The notes under the pieces: model-generated
What the model was told of the DNA's origin: nothing
Database searches by the model: none
The model's input: only the letters and a program-made list of their open reading frames with translations
NCBI GenBank assembly: GCA_027475525.1
Contig: JAMWFC010000111.1
Location: 1 to 64,000, forward strand
Origin: Macrolepiota albuminosa
Taxonomy: Eukaryota; Basidiomycota; Agaricomycetes; Agaricales; Agaricaceae
Direction: 5' to 3'
DNA: 64,000 nt
Translations under genes and position numbers: made by a program
In this document: piece by piece, positions 11,636 through 20,972 of the stretch
Position numbering within the stretch: the stretch's first letter is position 1
Layout: each line of letters begins with the position of its first letter

Positions 11636-11640
11636 CACTT
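9326..11640 (+). repeat. TPR array: 18 full 126-bp repeats plus a broken 19th
   Basis: Eighteen units of exactly 42 codons run without an indel from 9326 to 11593, then a 19th breaks at about 11635. Each unit contains a DTVQAM-NLA/DLA helix and a KLEEAENL helix, the kinesin-light-chain-like TPR pattern. Two variants mostly alternate: type A (SDLAATLWQSGK, E/DQEVLKLR) and type B (SNLAATFRTGGK, LNLEVLKIR), strictly so from unit 1 to 11. The later units become irregular. This gives an 84-residue (252-bp) higher-order period. Confidence 0.95.
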
Positions 11641-13756
11641 TGGCAAAGTAGAAAACTGGAGCAGGCTGAGAATTTTTCACAAGAAGTGCTTCAAATTAAA
11701 AAAAAAAAGTCTTTGAAAGAAATCTTCCAAACACAATTTAAGCTATGTTTAATTCTTTTGTAATATTCAAGACAGATAAAAAAACTAGAAGAGATTGAAA
11801 AATCTACAACAAAAAATACTTGATGTTTTATACAGAGTATAGTTGTTGAGATATATTATTGTCTTATTAATTATAGAAAGTAATACCTATTTTTTTCTCT
11901 TGTTTTTAAAAACTATATGTTTTCAGGAAAGATCATTTGATTACATTATATTCATGAACATTGCACTCAATACATAACAAATATAAATTTATTTACTTAT
12001 TAATTCAACATACTCATGTTTATGGTATGCTATCATCAATCTGATTTTCAAGCTACAGACAATTCAGTAATAAGCAGCAATGAGCTAGTTAATGTGGTCA
12101 ATAGCATGGAAAGTAAGTCACAGAGTTAGTCAGTATAGCCAATAGTATAGGAAATAAGTTCAAAACTTACTATTGATCAAAGTAATAAGACAATTTAAGT
12201 ACTGAATAAATATGCTAGTTAGTATGATCCAAATAGTATAGAACATGAGTCAAAGGATTTGTTAGTATGGCTAATAACCAAGCAATTTTTATAATGTAAT
12301 TATTAGATATCTGTTTCTTTGCTGTGCTGTAGAACACAGTGGTAAGGTCTTGATATCTTTTATTAAGTTATCTAATGACTTTTTTTTAGCTAAGCATCCC
12401 TGTTCAACCTGATACAGACTGTGGTTCTGAGACTACAGTCTCTAGAATATCTTGAAGTTAGTTTAAAAGTAATTAGCACTACACATGCTAATTATATTTA
12501 TGCTATGGAAATCTTTTATTCAGATATGGAATTAAATAAGCTTTTAGCTTATATCTACCTTTGAAGCATTCACAATATTGTTATTGAGCATTCTTGGAGA
12601 TATCTGCAACTTGACTAGGGAAAAATTGCAGCTAATGTATTTGAAAATAGGAAAGCTTGAGCATTGGTACAATGAGAATATTGAGAATCAGCAATGAGTC
12701 TCACAGTCTAACATATAAGTAATAGCACTTGTCCATAACCTCTATCATTTGTAGAAAGCTCTGCCAATGGCTCTGGACTCAGTTCATACAGAAAATCTTG
12801 AAACAGTTTGTAAAAAAAAAATGCAATATTTCATTTCAAGTCGCAGAAAGATTTCAATAAGCCTGATCTATCAGAAATATTCTGAAACATGGCTTTTGAA
12901 TTTCCAGAGCAATGAGGTGGTGAGAACTGCCTTTTTATGGGTGGTAATCCTTGCATTTGCAACTTCAGAGTTTGCAGAGTGTGCTGAGACAGCTTATTAA
13001 ACACTCAAGATTCAGGATTTGACTTTTGACAATTCATGGCCTGTTTTCTGTCTTTCCATGAGATTTCTACATGGGTATTAGTTCTTTACATCATGCTTAT
13101 ATTGTATCATGCCCTTTTATATCTACTGCCTGACTGCAGAACTCTATGGTATTTAAGCTGTTGAATGTTAATCTACTAGTAGATAAAGTTCTATCCATAT
13201 AGCCACCTGAAAGAGTTTCTTGTTTCTTTTTCTACATTTTGATAGTCAAATCTGTTTTTGGTATTATGCTCACAAGCCTGGCCTTTCTGCAGCTGAACTG
13301 TGAGCAATTAATGTAAATATATTTGGTTTACTGACTTCACTATCCTGGGACAAACCTCAATGTGCTAGATGTGGGTTACTTTATAGTAGAATAACTACCA
13401 GACTTTGCAATAATTATGTCAATTACTATCATAAGTCTTTTACTGAACAACAAGGCATTATTAACAGCTGATAGTAACTATGAGCAGCAAGTCAACCTCA
13501 ACTTCTATATGAAATCTTTATGCTTTCTAGTGTAGTCTATTTACTTACTCAGAATGATTCTGATATTTTTAACTTATTGTCAAACTCTTCTAACTATGAT
13601 AATACTATGAACTTGACCTCAAATATATTGTTTCAGGCAAGAACTTTGTTAATAGACTCATGTCTTTTTTTTTACTCTTTATTTCTTTCTTCTCCCTTCA
13701 TTCTGTCAGATTATGCTGACAACAGACCTTTCCAATTGCAAGCAGGTCCTTACTAG
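11641..13756. other. TPR remnants, then AT-rich gene-free DNA
   Basis: 11641-11820 still shows frameshifted TPR remnants (TLWQSRKLEQAENFSQEVLQ in another frame). From 11821 to 13756 the sequence is AT-rich. Two short open frames (12767-13000, 13520-13756) lack any recognisable motif and look random. No RNA gene or mobile element identified. Confidence 0.5.
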
Positions 13757-14200
13757 GTGGACTTGAATGGACGCCCACCTACATTTCCGCAGGTTCCCGT
13801 ATGGATTTTTTGAGGTGGAAGGGGGGGTGGCATACCTCCCAAAAGAGTTTTTGTGGCTTGAAAGGGGCATTGGCAACAGCAGCCATCAGCTGGCATCCAT
13901 CAGAGTTTGTCGGCAGCCGTTGTGACCTGCTGGCATCTGTCAGCATCCATTAGCATCTATTGTACATCCGTTGGCATCCGCCAGATATCTGCTGGTATCT
14001 GTCGGCAACCCTGGCATCGTCTGGCATCAGGGCAGGAGAGAAGGAAACAGGGTGTGTGGGCGTCTGCCGCATGGGATGGCATCTTGGAGAGCGTAGGGGG
14101 TGGTGGAAGAGGGATGGAGTTGGGGAGAAAGAGGGGGAAGGGGGAAGGGGAGGAGCGTGGGTGTCCGCTGGTATGCCAGTGGATGTAGCAGATGTCAGAT
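13757..14200 (+). repeat. Dispersed GGCATC-rich repeat (R1), copy 1
   Basis: Matches the reverse complement of 19085-19478 over almost its full length. It opens with ATGGACGCCCACCTACATTT, has a core of imperfect CTGGCATCYR motifs about every ten bases, and ends in a purine-rich stretch (GAGAAAGAGGGGGAAGG) followed by GGGTGTCCGCTGGTATGCCA. It has no convincing coding capacity; frames through it are low-complexity. It could be a non-autonomous element or part of an LTR. Confidence 0.8.
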
Positions 14201-14228
14201 GTCAGGTCAGGGGGAAGAAGAGAAGCGG

Positions 14229-15290
14229 TGATGAGCCTGCATCGTGGCTGGCTACAGATAGCACCAATACCTGCACCTCACATCAGCCCACTAGTACCAC
14301 CAGAAGCGCCACGCTCTAGCGCTTCCAGCACTATTTTTCTCATATTTTTACACTAATAACTCGCAGCTACAGACTCCAATTACTCTCAGACCACTTTTTA
14401 TGGCACCACTTATTCTTTGCACCACTATTGACACCTCGCCGCACCTTGCCACTTGCACTCCAAGGCTATACATTTACACAGACACTGGGCATCAGTCAAT
14501 CCAGCATAATGCTCTTAGCCAGTGGCAGCGCTTACAAAGGGAAATGATGAAGTATTTCCGTGACAGCATCATTATGGACCTTTTTACTATACAATTCAAT
14601 TCACTGCATTTACTTACATTTTTATCAGTTCACCACCCTCTAGCGGCGCTTAACCTCTTAGTGTTGGCTAACTTTCTTTACTATAAATACTTACATTTTT
14701 ATCAGTTCACCACCCTCTAGCGGCGCTTAACCTCTTAGTGTTGGCTAACTTTCTTTACTATAAATACTTACTTTTTGTTAGTAGTACAAGGAATCAATTT
14801 GGCAGTAGGGATCATATCCCAACATTTTGATCTCCATATGCAACAGACTACCTCTTGTTGACCGTGTCAAGCAAGGGGACTCTGCTCTAGTTTTCTATAT
14901 CTCTCTCTCTCTAGCGCCTTGCAACTACGGCTTGGCTTTTGTGCTTAGATCTGCTAAGCAATCTCATCCTTTTATTATCACGTTCTAGGTGCTAATACTT
15001 AGCGCCTCTTAGCAACCCTTTCCCGCACCTCTTAGCGCCTTTCTTAGCGACTTTCCCATGCTCTTAGCGCTCCCCCTTAGCAACTTTTAGTGCCCTGTAG
15101 CCACGTTTTGGAGCCATACGCAAGTGCCTCCAATCACCCACTTTCCTTGCCACCAACCTCTTGCCTACCGTGTGTTCTCTGGGACCTGTCTGGGACTCTC
15201 TCACACACTTAGCATGCCCAAAGCTATATCGGCTAAGTAGCTGCACTAGTGATAGTCCACGCAGTGTCCAGCTTGATTTGGGCGTCATCA
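14229..15290 (+). mobile_element. Solo or truncated LTR related to the young gypsy LTR
   Basis: The right half shares landmarks in order with the 956-bp LTR at 19637: a TATAAA/TACTTAC promoter segment, GCGCCTTGCAACTACGGC, a CTTAGCGCC-rich stretch, GTTCTCTGGGACCTG, and the terminus GGGCGTCATCA ending at 15290. No gag-pol lies next to it. The left boundary is approximate because similarity fades; 14229 (TGATGAGCC) is only a guess. A 77-bp duplication lies inside it. Confidence 0.6.
14611..14764 (+). repeat. 77-bp perfect tandem duplication within the solo LTR
   Basis: Identical copies 14611-14687 and 14688-14764, including the TATAAA promoter-like segment. Confidence 0.95.
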
Positions 15291-15445
15291 GCGGGGTGCA
15301 TTTGGTGGACGGGGGTGGCATGTGAAGTAGTGTGGGGAGTGGAGAGGATGGCACTGGGGAGAAAGAGGAGGAAGGGCAGAAGAGGGTGCGTGAGTGTCTG
15401 CTGTCTGCTGGCATGCCAGCGGATGGTAGCTGACGGTAGCTGACA
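15291..15445 (+). repeat. R1-related fragment
   Basis: Shares the GGGGAGAAAGAGGAGGAAGG purine tract and the CTGGCATGCCAGCGGATG motif with the 3' part of the R1 repeat at 13757-14200. The rest is diverged. Confidence 0.5.
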
Positions 15446-15944
15446 TTGGCATGTGAGCCAGCTGATGTCAGCGGTGCAACCAGTCCCAGTGGTTCAGTGG
15501 AATATTCGTTTATTGATATTCAATATTGTATACAGCGGTGGGTTCTACTCCCTCTACTCCACCTTAATAGAGTCTAATAGTGTGTTTTTATATGGATGCA
15601 TTTTTGCTCTACATGTACATTGTACTGATCTGTAGTAAGCGCCTGTAGTAGTTGATCTGACCAAAACACTAGAAATTACTGAAGCAGGATAGGATGGAGG
15701 AGTTGACACATGAGATCATTCCACTACACATGACAAGTGATGATACATCAGGGCTGGCTACCTTTTTTACAAAGACCAGCACAAAGGTAGCTAGCCACAG
15801 TGTATTATCAACTGGTCATGAGCATTGGAATGAACACACGTGCAAATTTGTCCATCTTATGCCACTGCAGAAATCTCTGGAGTTTTCAACGAATCAAATT
15901 CATGATGCTAGCAGACATCAGTGGCCTGCTGCTATTATATAATG
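15446..15944. other. No recognisable feature
   Basis: A frame on the plus strand at 15694-15942 (82 codons, starting MEELTHEIIPLHMTSDDTSG) is open but has no recognised motif and leads into a repeat. It could be a fragment of a transposon ORF. Confidence 0.3.
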
Positions 15945-15999
15945 TGAACTAGCAGGAGTCAAACCCACCTCTTGTGCACAATATGAAATATCAATTTAT
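15945..15999 (-). repeat. tRNA-derived repeat (SINE-like), fragment cut by the gap
   Basis: Same sequence as 18714-18791 and 18877-18955, including CTCTTGTGCACAATATGAAA. Only the part corresponding to the T-arm/B-box side is visible before the run of Ns. Confidence 0.6.
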
Positions 16000-16099
16000 N
16001 NNNNNNNNNNNNNNNNNNNNNNNNNNNNNNNNNNNNNNNNNNNNNNNNNNNNNNNNNNNNNNNNNNNNNNNNNNNNNNNNNNNNNNNNNNNNNNNNNNN
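16000..16099. other. Assembly gap of exactly 100 Ns
   Basis: A round-number run of Ns, the usual convention for a scaffold gap of unknown size. The gap interrupts a tRNA-derived repeat. Confidence 0.99.
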
Positions 16100-18156
16100 A
16101 CGAGGATATGACCAGGTGGTTGAAGGACGCTGTGAAGAAATGGACCCAGAGGAGCGGAAGGGGGGAAGAACCAAGTGGGGGTGAAGAACGACCTGATCCG
16201 TTGACCGAGGCTGGTCCGTCGATGGCACCAGCACAAGAAGACCGGATAGGTCATAGGCTGGCAGCAGAAGATTTGTCTGGTCCGTTGCCAAATCCCAAGA
16301 AGCCAAAATGGGTAACCTATATTGGTCAACGTCCTCCTGGTACCTATCATTGACAGAAGGAGCAGGAGGACAAGGATGAGGATGAGGATGAAGAGAAAGA
16401 GAAAGAGGAAGAACAAGAGGGCAGAATACCAAAGGGGAAAATTACTGGAGGGATGCTGTTGGGCAGGTATCTGAGGACAGCACCTTGTCGTGAGGGTCAG
16501 CACATCAACCCCCCTTGCCAATATTGTGCAAGTAAGTGGCTACAATGGCCGTCAAGGTCTTATCAGGAATCTGTATGGCTGTGATTGGTGGAACCATATT
16601 GGCCAAGAGGATGTTCAGGTCTTAAGCAATGAAACGCTGGAGCATTGCCTTCTTGTACATCAGCAAGGCTTCCACTCTCTTGAAAGCTTCTTGGCATGCA
16701 ACCACCAGCCACCCATGACATTGCCATCCAATGGATTGGTGTCCGTCCCAGCACCAGACAATTTGCTCCATGTGTTTGCAGGTAGCGGATCCACCAGGGG
16801 CCACCAGTGGACGCTTCTAGCCCTAGACAAGTAGCAGTCGCTGGATAGGACAGAACATGTGCCAACAGCCAATGATATGATATGCCTGTTTGCTGGCAGC
16901 AAGTCCGTTGCTGCTTCTGTTGTCAGTTCTGTTGCCAGGTCTGTGGATCCTGCTCGGACAGGCCAATTGACAGGCATTGAGTCCCATACCAACAGTATTG
17001 ATGGTAAGCAGCCTGATCCTCAAGACTGCCTCTCTATGGCCCATCTTACCACTCTCTCTGATGTTGACTCTCCCCAATGGCCATCCTTGACACATATCGA
17101 ACCCTCAAACGCACAACATCCATTCCACCACCTCCACAGTCAGAGTAAACCTGGACTGGTGTATGGCTCTACAATGGAAAACTCTCGTGTTGTGGTTCAA
17201 CCGGCATCCCAACTTCCTTCCGCCCCAGCAGCTCATATCTGCTGGATATTCATGGAGCTGGGGGAAACTGATGACAACCAGGTGGATATCTCTAATCCAT
17301 CCATTAGTAACTCTGACTTTGAGGGTATCCCTCCTTTGTTCATTGTGGTGGATGACAAGACGGAAGACAAATCTTTGCCACCTTTGTTCATTCCTGCAGA
17401 AGAGGAGACGGAAGACAAATCTTTGCTGTCTTTGTTCATTTCTGCGGAAGAGGAGATGGAAAACAAATCTTTGCCCTCTTTGTTCATTCCTGCGGAAGAG
17501 GAGATGGACGACGATTCTTTGCTACCTCTATTCATTGTTGGTGAAGGAGCAGAAGGACTAACAGCAATGGAGACTGTGGTGGCCGGTGACAGTGGACAAA
17601 TGGAAGTCTGGAGCGGCGGACATATGGCGACCAATGACGAAGAAAATCTTCCACCACTTTTTGATGTAACAGCTCTTCAAATCCAGTCTTCTCCCTTCCA
17701 ACAATCTCCTTCTCCAACCCTACCTACTGGTAACAATGTCTGGGAGTGAGAGGAATACAAGACATGTATGACTCGACGTGAGGATCAGAGAAGAATTAAT
17801 GAATTGTATCAACAACATGAGTATAATTTGGCACTGGTAATTATAGTTAATTTATTTCAACAGAACAAGAATTTTGTGCTAGAGCAAAACATGGTCAATG
17901 TAGGCCCATTGGCCCTTTCAATCAAGCTGGTTGTACTGATGATGTGTCTGTTGATATGTCAGAGTCACCCTCTCCATCTTCATCGTCAGGCCTAATAGCA
18001 AACTATGAAGACATCACACTTGCCATACCTTAGGAGCTATATACACTGGACAACTTTGCATTTTTGACAGCAGACTACCTGCTTGATTAGGATTTGTTCT
18101 ATTCAGACGCATTACATGAATCTAATGAAGAGGAGAAATACACATCAAATGAGTAA
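16100..18156 (+). pseudogene. Decayed ORF with acidic 21-residue repeats, family unknown
   Basis: Plus-strand frames form one broken coding unit. 16108-16353 starts MTRWLKDAVKKWTQRSGRG and continues past a stop into a Glu/Asp/Lys-rich run and a Cys-containing stretch (INPPCQYCASK). 16859-17749 is the longest open piece (296 codons). It holds at least four tandem units of 21 residues (63 bp) built on DKSLPPLFIPAEEE, with six copies of an L-x-x-LF short motif. A single TGA at 17747-17749 separates it, in frame, from MTRREDQRRINELYQQHE at 17768. A possible intron (about 17820-17862) would join this to EQEFCARAKHGQCRPIGP, ending near 18156 after two more stops. I do not recognise the protein; it may be a decayed host gene or transposon ORF. 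Confidence 0.4.
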
Positions 18157-18557
18157 TTTAATCCTTAGTTACTATAATTCTTGGCTTTTCCGTTGGTTAT
18201 TTTTCATCAAGATTAACCATCCCATTGTGCTGCTGAGAAATCCATTATGAATCTGTTGAATATAAACTGACAATATTCTGCTAGACCACGGGACATTCTG
18301 TGGATTATACATAAATATCACTCTAGTATTGTGTACTAGGCTACAGCACTTTACTACAGACATTTCAATTAGTTTGGACAGGACTCAGGTCTACTAAGAT
18401 TAACTATCTCATTGTTTTGTTCCATTATGCCACTCTCATGAATGCAAAAACCACACACTATTCAATGATTACACAAGGGAGACTCAAATCCTTGAATTGC
18501 TCAGTAGAAAGAATATAGACTGACAATATTTTGCTAGACCACAGGACGTTGTAAAAA

Positions 18558-18711
18558 ATTACAACCTTACTTTGTTTATCATACTGTGTAGTAAATAACA
18601 ATTAGTAAAACAAAGTTATGTCATGTCTAATGATATTACAACCTTACTTTGTTTATCATACTGTGTAGTAAATAACAATTAGTAAAACAAAGTTATGTCA
18701 TGTCTAATGAT
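18558..18711. repeat. 77-bp perfect tandem duplication
   Basis: Identical copies 18558-18634 and 18635-18711, lying beside the tRNA-derived repeats and sharing part of their tail sequence. Confidence 0.95.
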
Positions 18712-18713
18712 AT

Positions 18714-18791
18714 GCACTAGCGGGATTCAAACCTGGCTCTTGTGCACAATATGAAATATCAATGTATCAATAATCCATTGAACCACAGGTC
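18714..18791 (-). repeat. tRNA-derived repeat (SINE-like), copy 1
   Basis: Read on the minus strand it has the two internal pol III promoter boxes of a tRNA: an A-box-like TGGTTCAATGGATTA and a B-box GGTTTGAATCC, about 45 bases apart. It starts GGACCTG and ends GCTAGTGC. The acceptor and T stems no longer pair properly, so it is not a working tRNA gene. Confidence 0.65.
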
Positions 18792-18876
18792 CTTACCAAA
18801 AATCAGTACAGTGTACATGTAGTGCAAAAATCAGTAAATAACAATTAGTAAAGCGAAGTTGAGTCATGTCTAATGT

Positions 18877-18955
18877 GCACTAGCAGGATTTGAACCCATC
18901 TCTTGTGCACAATATGAAATATCAATGTAACAATATTCCATTGGACCATAGGTCC
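18877..18955 (-). repeat. tRNA-derived repeat (SINE-like), copy 2
   Basis: Second copy of the same sequence, about 163 bp from the first, in the same orientation, with the intervening tail also repeated (CTTACCAAAAATCAGTACAG follows both on the plus strand). The B-box reads GGGTTCAAATCCTGC. The tandem arrangement suggests dimerisation of a SINE-like unit. Confidence 0.65.
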
Positions 18956-19084
18956 TTACCAAAAATCAGTACAGTTTATATATAGTGCAAAAATGCAGCA
19001 GTATAAAAAGACACCATTATACGTCATTATGGTGGACTAGGAGAGTCTAGACTAGGGGAGTCAAACCTGCCTGTCTGACATCTG

Positions 19085-19478
19085 CTACATCCGCTGGCAT
19101 ACCAGCGGACACCCACGCTCCTTCCCTTTCCCCTTCCTCCTCTTTCTCCCCAATCCCATCCCTCTTCCACCACCTCCCACACTCTCCAAGATGCCACCCC
19201 ATGCAGTGGATGCCCATGCACTCTGTTTCCTTCTCTTCCGCCCTGATGCTGGACAATGCTGGGGGTTGTCAACAGATACCAGCAGGTATCCAGCGGATGC
19301 CAATGGATGTACGATGGATGCCAACAGATGCCAGCGGGTCACGACGGCTGCTGATGCCAATACCCCTTTCAAGCTACAAAAACTCTTTTGGGAGGTATGC
19401 CACCCTTCTTCCACCTCAAAAAATCCATACAGGAACCTGCAGAAACGTAGGTGGGTGTCCATTCATTGTGTTATCCGA
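19085..19478 (-). repeat. Dispersed GGCATC-rich repeat (R1), copy 2, inverted
   Basis: Reverse-complement counterpart of 13757-14200, with the same start (ATGGACACCCACCTACGTTT), GGCATC-rich core, GAGAAGGAAACAG segment and purine tract. The two copies bracket the 14.2-19.1 kb interval as a long inverted pair. Confidence 0.85.
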
Positions 19479-19500
19479 CCTTTGAATCTATCTATTAGTA

Positions 19501-19588
19501 ATGGACCTGTGGTGCAATGGTTAAATGTGTGTTCTGTTGCTGGAGGCTTTCCCAAGGCTGGGGGTTCAATTCCCCCCTACAGGCATAT
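19501..19588 (+). repeat. tRNA-like sequence (SINE-type head), not a functional tRNA
   Basis: Shows an A-box-like TGGTGCAATGGTTAA and a strong T arm, GGGGG-TTCAATT-CCCCC with the B-box GGTTCAATTCC. Only about five acceptor pairs (CCTGT/ACAGG) can form and the anticodon arm is unclear, so I treat it as a tRNA-derived repeat related to 18714-18955 (shared GGACCTGTGG start). Confidence 0.5.
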
Positions 19589-19636
19589 GGCGGGCAAGAC
19601 AAAGTTACCTTTTTCCTTGGTCTAACCAGACCCCGT

Positions 19637-20592
19637 TGATAGGACCCTATACAGGTTAGGCGCATCAACGGCAGGCTCGGCACCGGCTCCGGAAACCTTG
19701 CCGCACTCGTTCCAAACTTAGCGCACGCGTTCTACCCATTTTAAGCCATTCCCGACGGCCGCGCACGGCAAGAAGCAGATCCAATCAATGATAGCGCCGA
19801 CGGCAGCAGGAATGACAACTGACAGATGGCATCAGTCACTGATGACAGCGCTTAGCGAGAAGTTTGATGATCTATCAAAAACTGACGGACAGCTTGGCGT
19901 TTGACCTTGGCGTCTGACACCGCTTACCGTCTCGATTTGGCGCCAAACGTCGCTTAGGTGCTCTGACAGACAGAAGGGTGATGGATTGATGGTTTAGCAC
20001 CGCGATCTGCCGCCTGGTGGCGCCAAGGGTCCTCCAAGGACGGTAGGGATCGGAAACCGTTGGAGCTACCCCTATGAAATTTTCCAGTTTACCGCACTTT
20101 GGCGATGGTTGGTCACTGGCGACGGCGAACTCTTTGTAGTATAAAAGTACTTACCGACTTGTACAATCATCAGATCAGACGAATAGACCACAGTTTACTC
20201 CCCTTACTTCAGTCTCTCCCTTACGCTCAAGAGCTCATTTACGCTACGGTCGGCAACGTCAAAACTCATCGGCAGTTGCAGACGTTCGCCAACACTCGAC
20301 ATACTCGCGCCTTGCAACTACGGCAGGCATTATCGACGCTTAGAACTTCGCTAAGCTTATCGTGCTCTTGCCGCTCACCCTTGCCGTCTTCACTTACCGC
20401 TTCTTCCTAGGCGCTTTACCTTAGCGCTTACACTTGCCGGCACCCGTTACCGACTTTTCACCTTTTTCACAGACGCGTTCTCTGGGACCTGCCCGGGACT
20501 CCTCAAATTACTTTTAGCGCGCCCAACGCACACTCTTGGTACGGTAACACAATTGTTACATTTGTTACTGACCAAAACTTTGGGCGTCATCA
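19637..20592 (+). repeat. Gypsy-1 5' LTR
   Basis: Begins TGATAGGACC and ends GGGCGTCATCA, the TG...CA ends expected for LTRs. It is nearly identical to 27949-28904, with differences at about 19708 (A versus G) and 20585 (C versus T). An internal 103-codon frame (20099-20410) is present in both LTRs but overlaps the promoter and is probably not coding. Confidence 0.95.
20140..20147 (+). promoter_or_regulatory. TATA box of the LTR promoter
   Basis: TATAAAAG lies in the middle of the 5' LTR, with an identical copy at 28452-28459 in the 3' LTR. The position divides U3 from R/U5. The related solo LTRs keep a TATA-like sequence in the same place. Confidence 0.6.
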
Positions 20593-20612
20593 AATTGGAG
20601 CCCACCGCGAGG
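20593..20612 (+). other. Primer-binding site region
   Basis: AATTGGAGCCCACCGCGAGG follows the LTR end directly, where a tRNA primer normally anneals. I cannot tell which tRNA it would pair with. Confidence 0.55.
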
Positions 20613-20972
20613 GATCTCTAGGGCAGAATTCCGCCAGAAACCCGTCTCCAGCGTAGGCGCCGCCTGCTAGACCAGTCGGCAGAAGGCATAGCTCCTTCCC
20701 ACCCATCAACCCCACAACCACCTGGTGCCTTACCGGGTCTCTCTCTAGCCCAGGAACTACAGAACGCCACTGTAGACGCTTTTCCTGATCTCTTCCCGCA
20801 TTCCCTCGATTACAGTGCCGACGACCCCTTAGCGTCGCCATTTACCGTACCGCAACCAATCACCCCCATTACTCCGCTAACGCCTCTTTCACAACTCATT
20901 TCTCTTACCCCGTCGCCAATTTCTAGAACTCCTTCCCCACTACCGCTAACCGAACTCGCCAACACAGTCGCT

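Noticed and set aside
12767..13756. Small frames downstream of the NLR as new genes
   Set aside because: Low-complexity AT-rich translation without motifs or splice signals.
19501..19588. A functional tRNA gene
   Set aside because: The acceptor stem and anticodon arm do not form properly although the A and B boxes are present.
20099..20410. 103-codon frame repeated in both Gypsy-1 LTRs (20099-20410 and 28411-28722)
   Set aside because: It starts before the TATA box, so would not be on the element's own transcript, and its sequence is LTR regulatory DNA.
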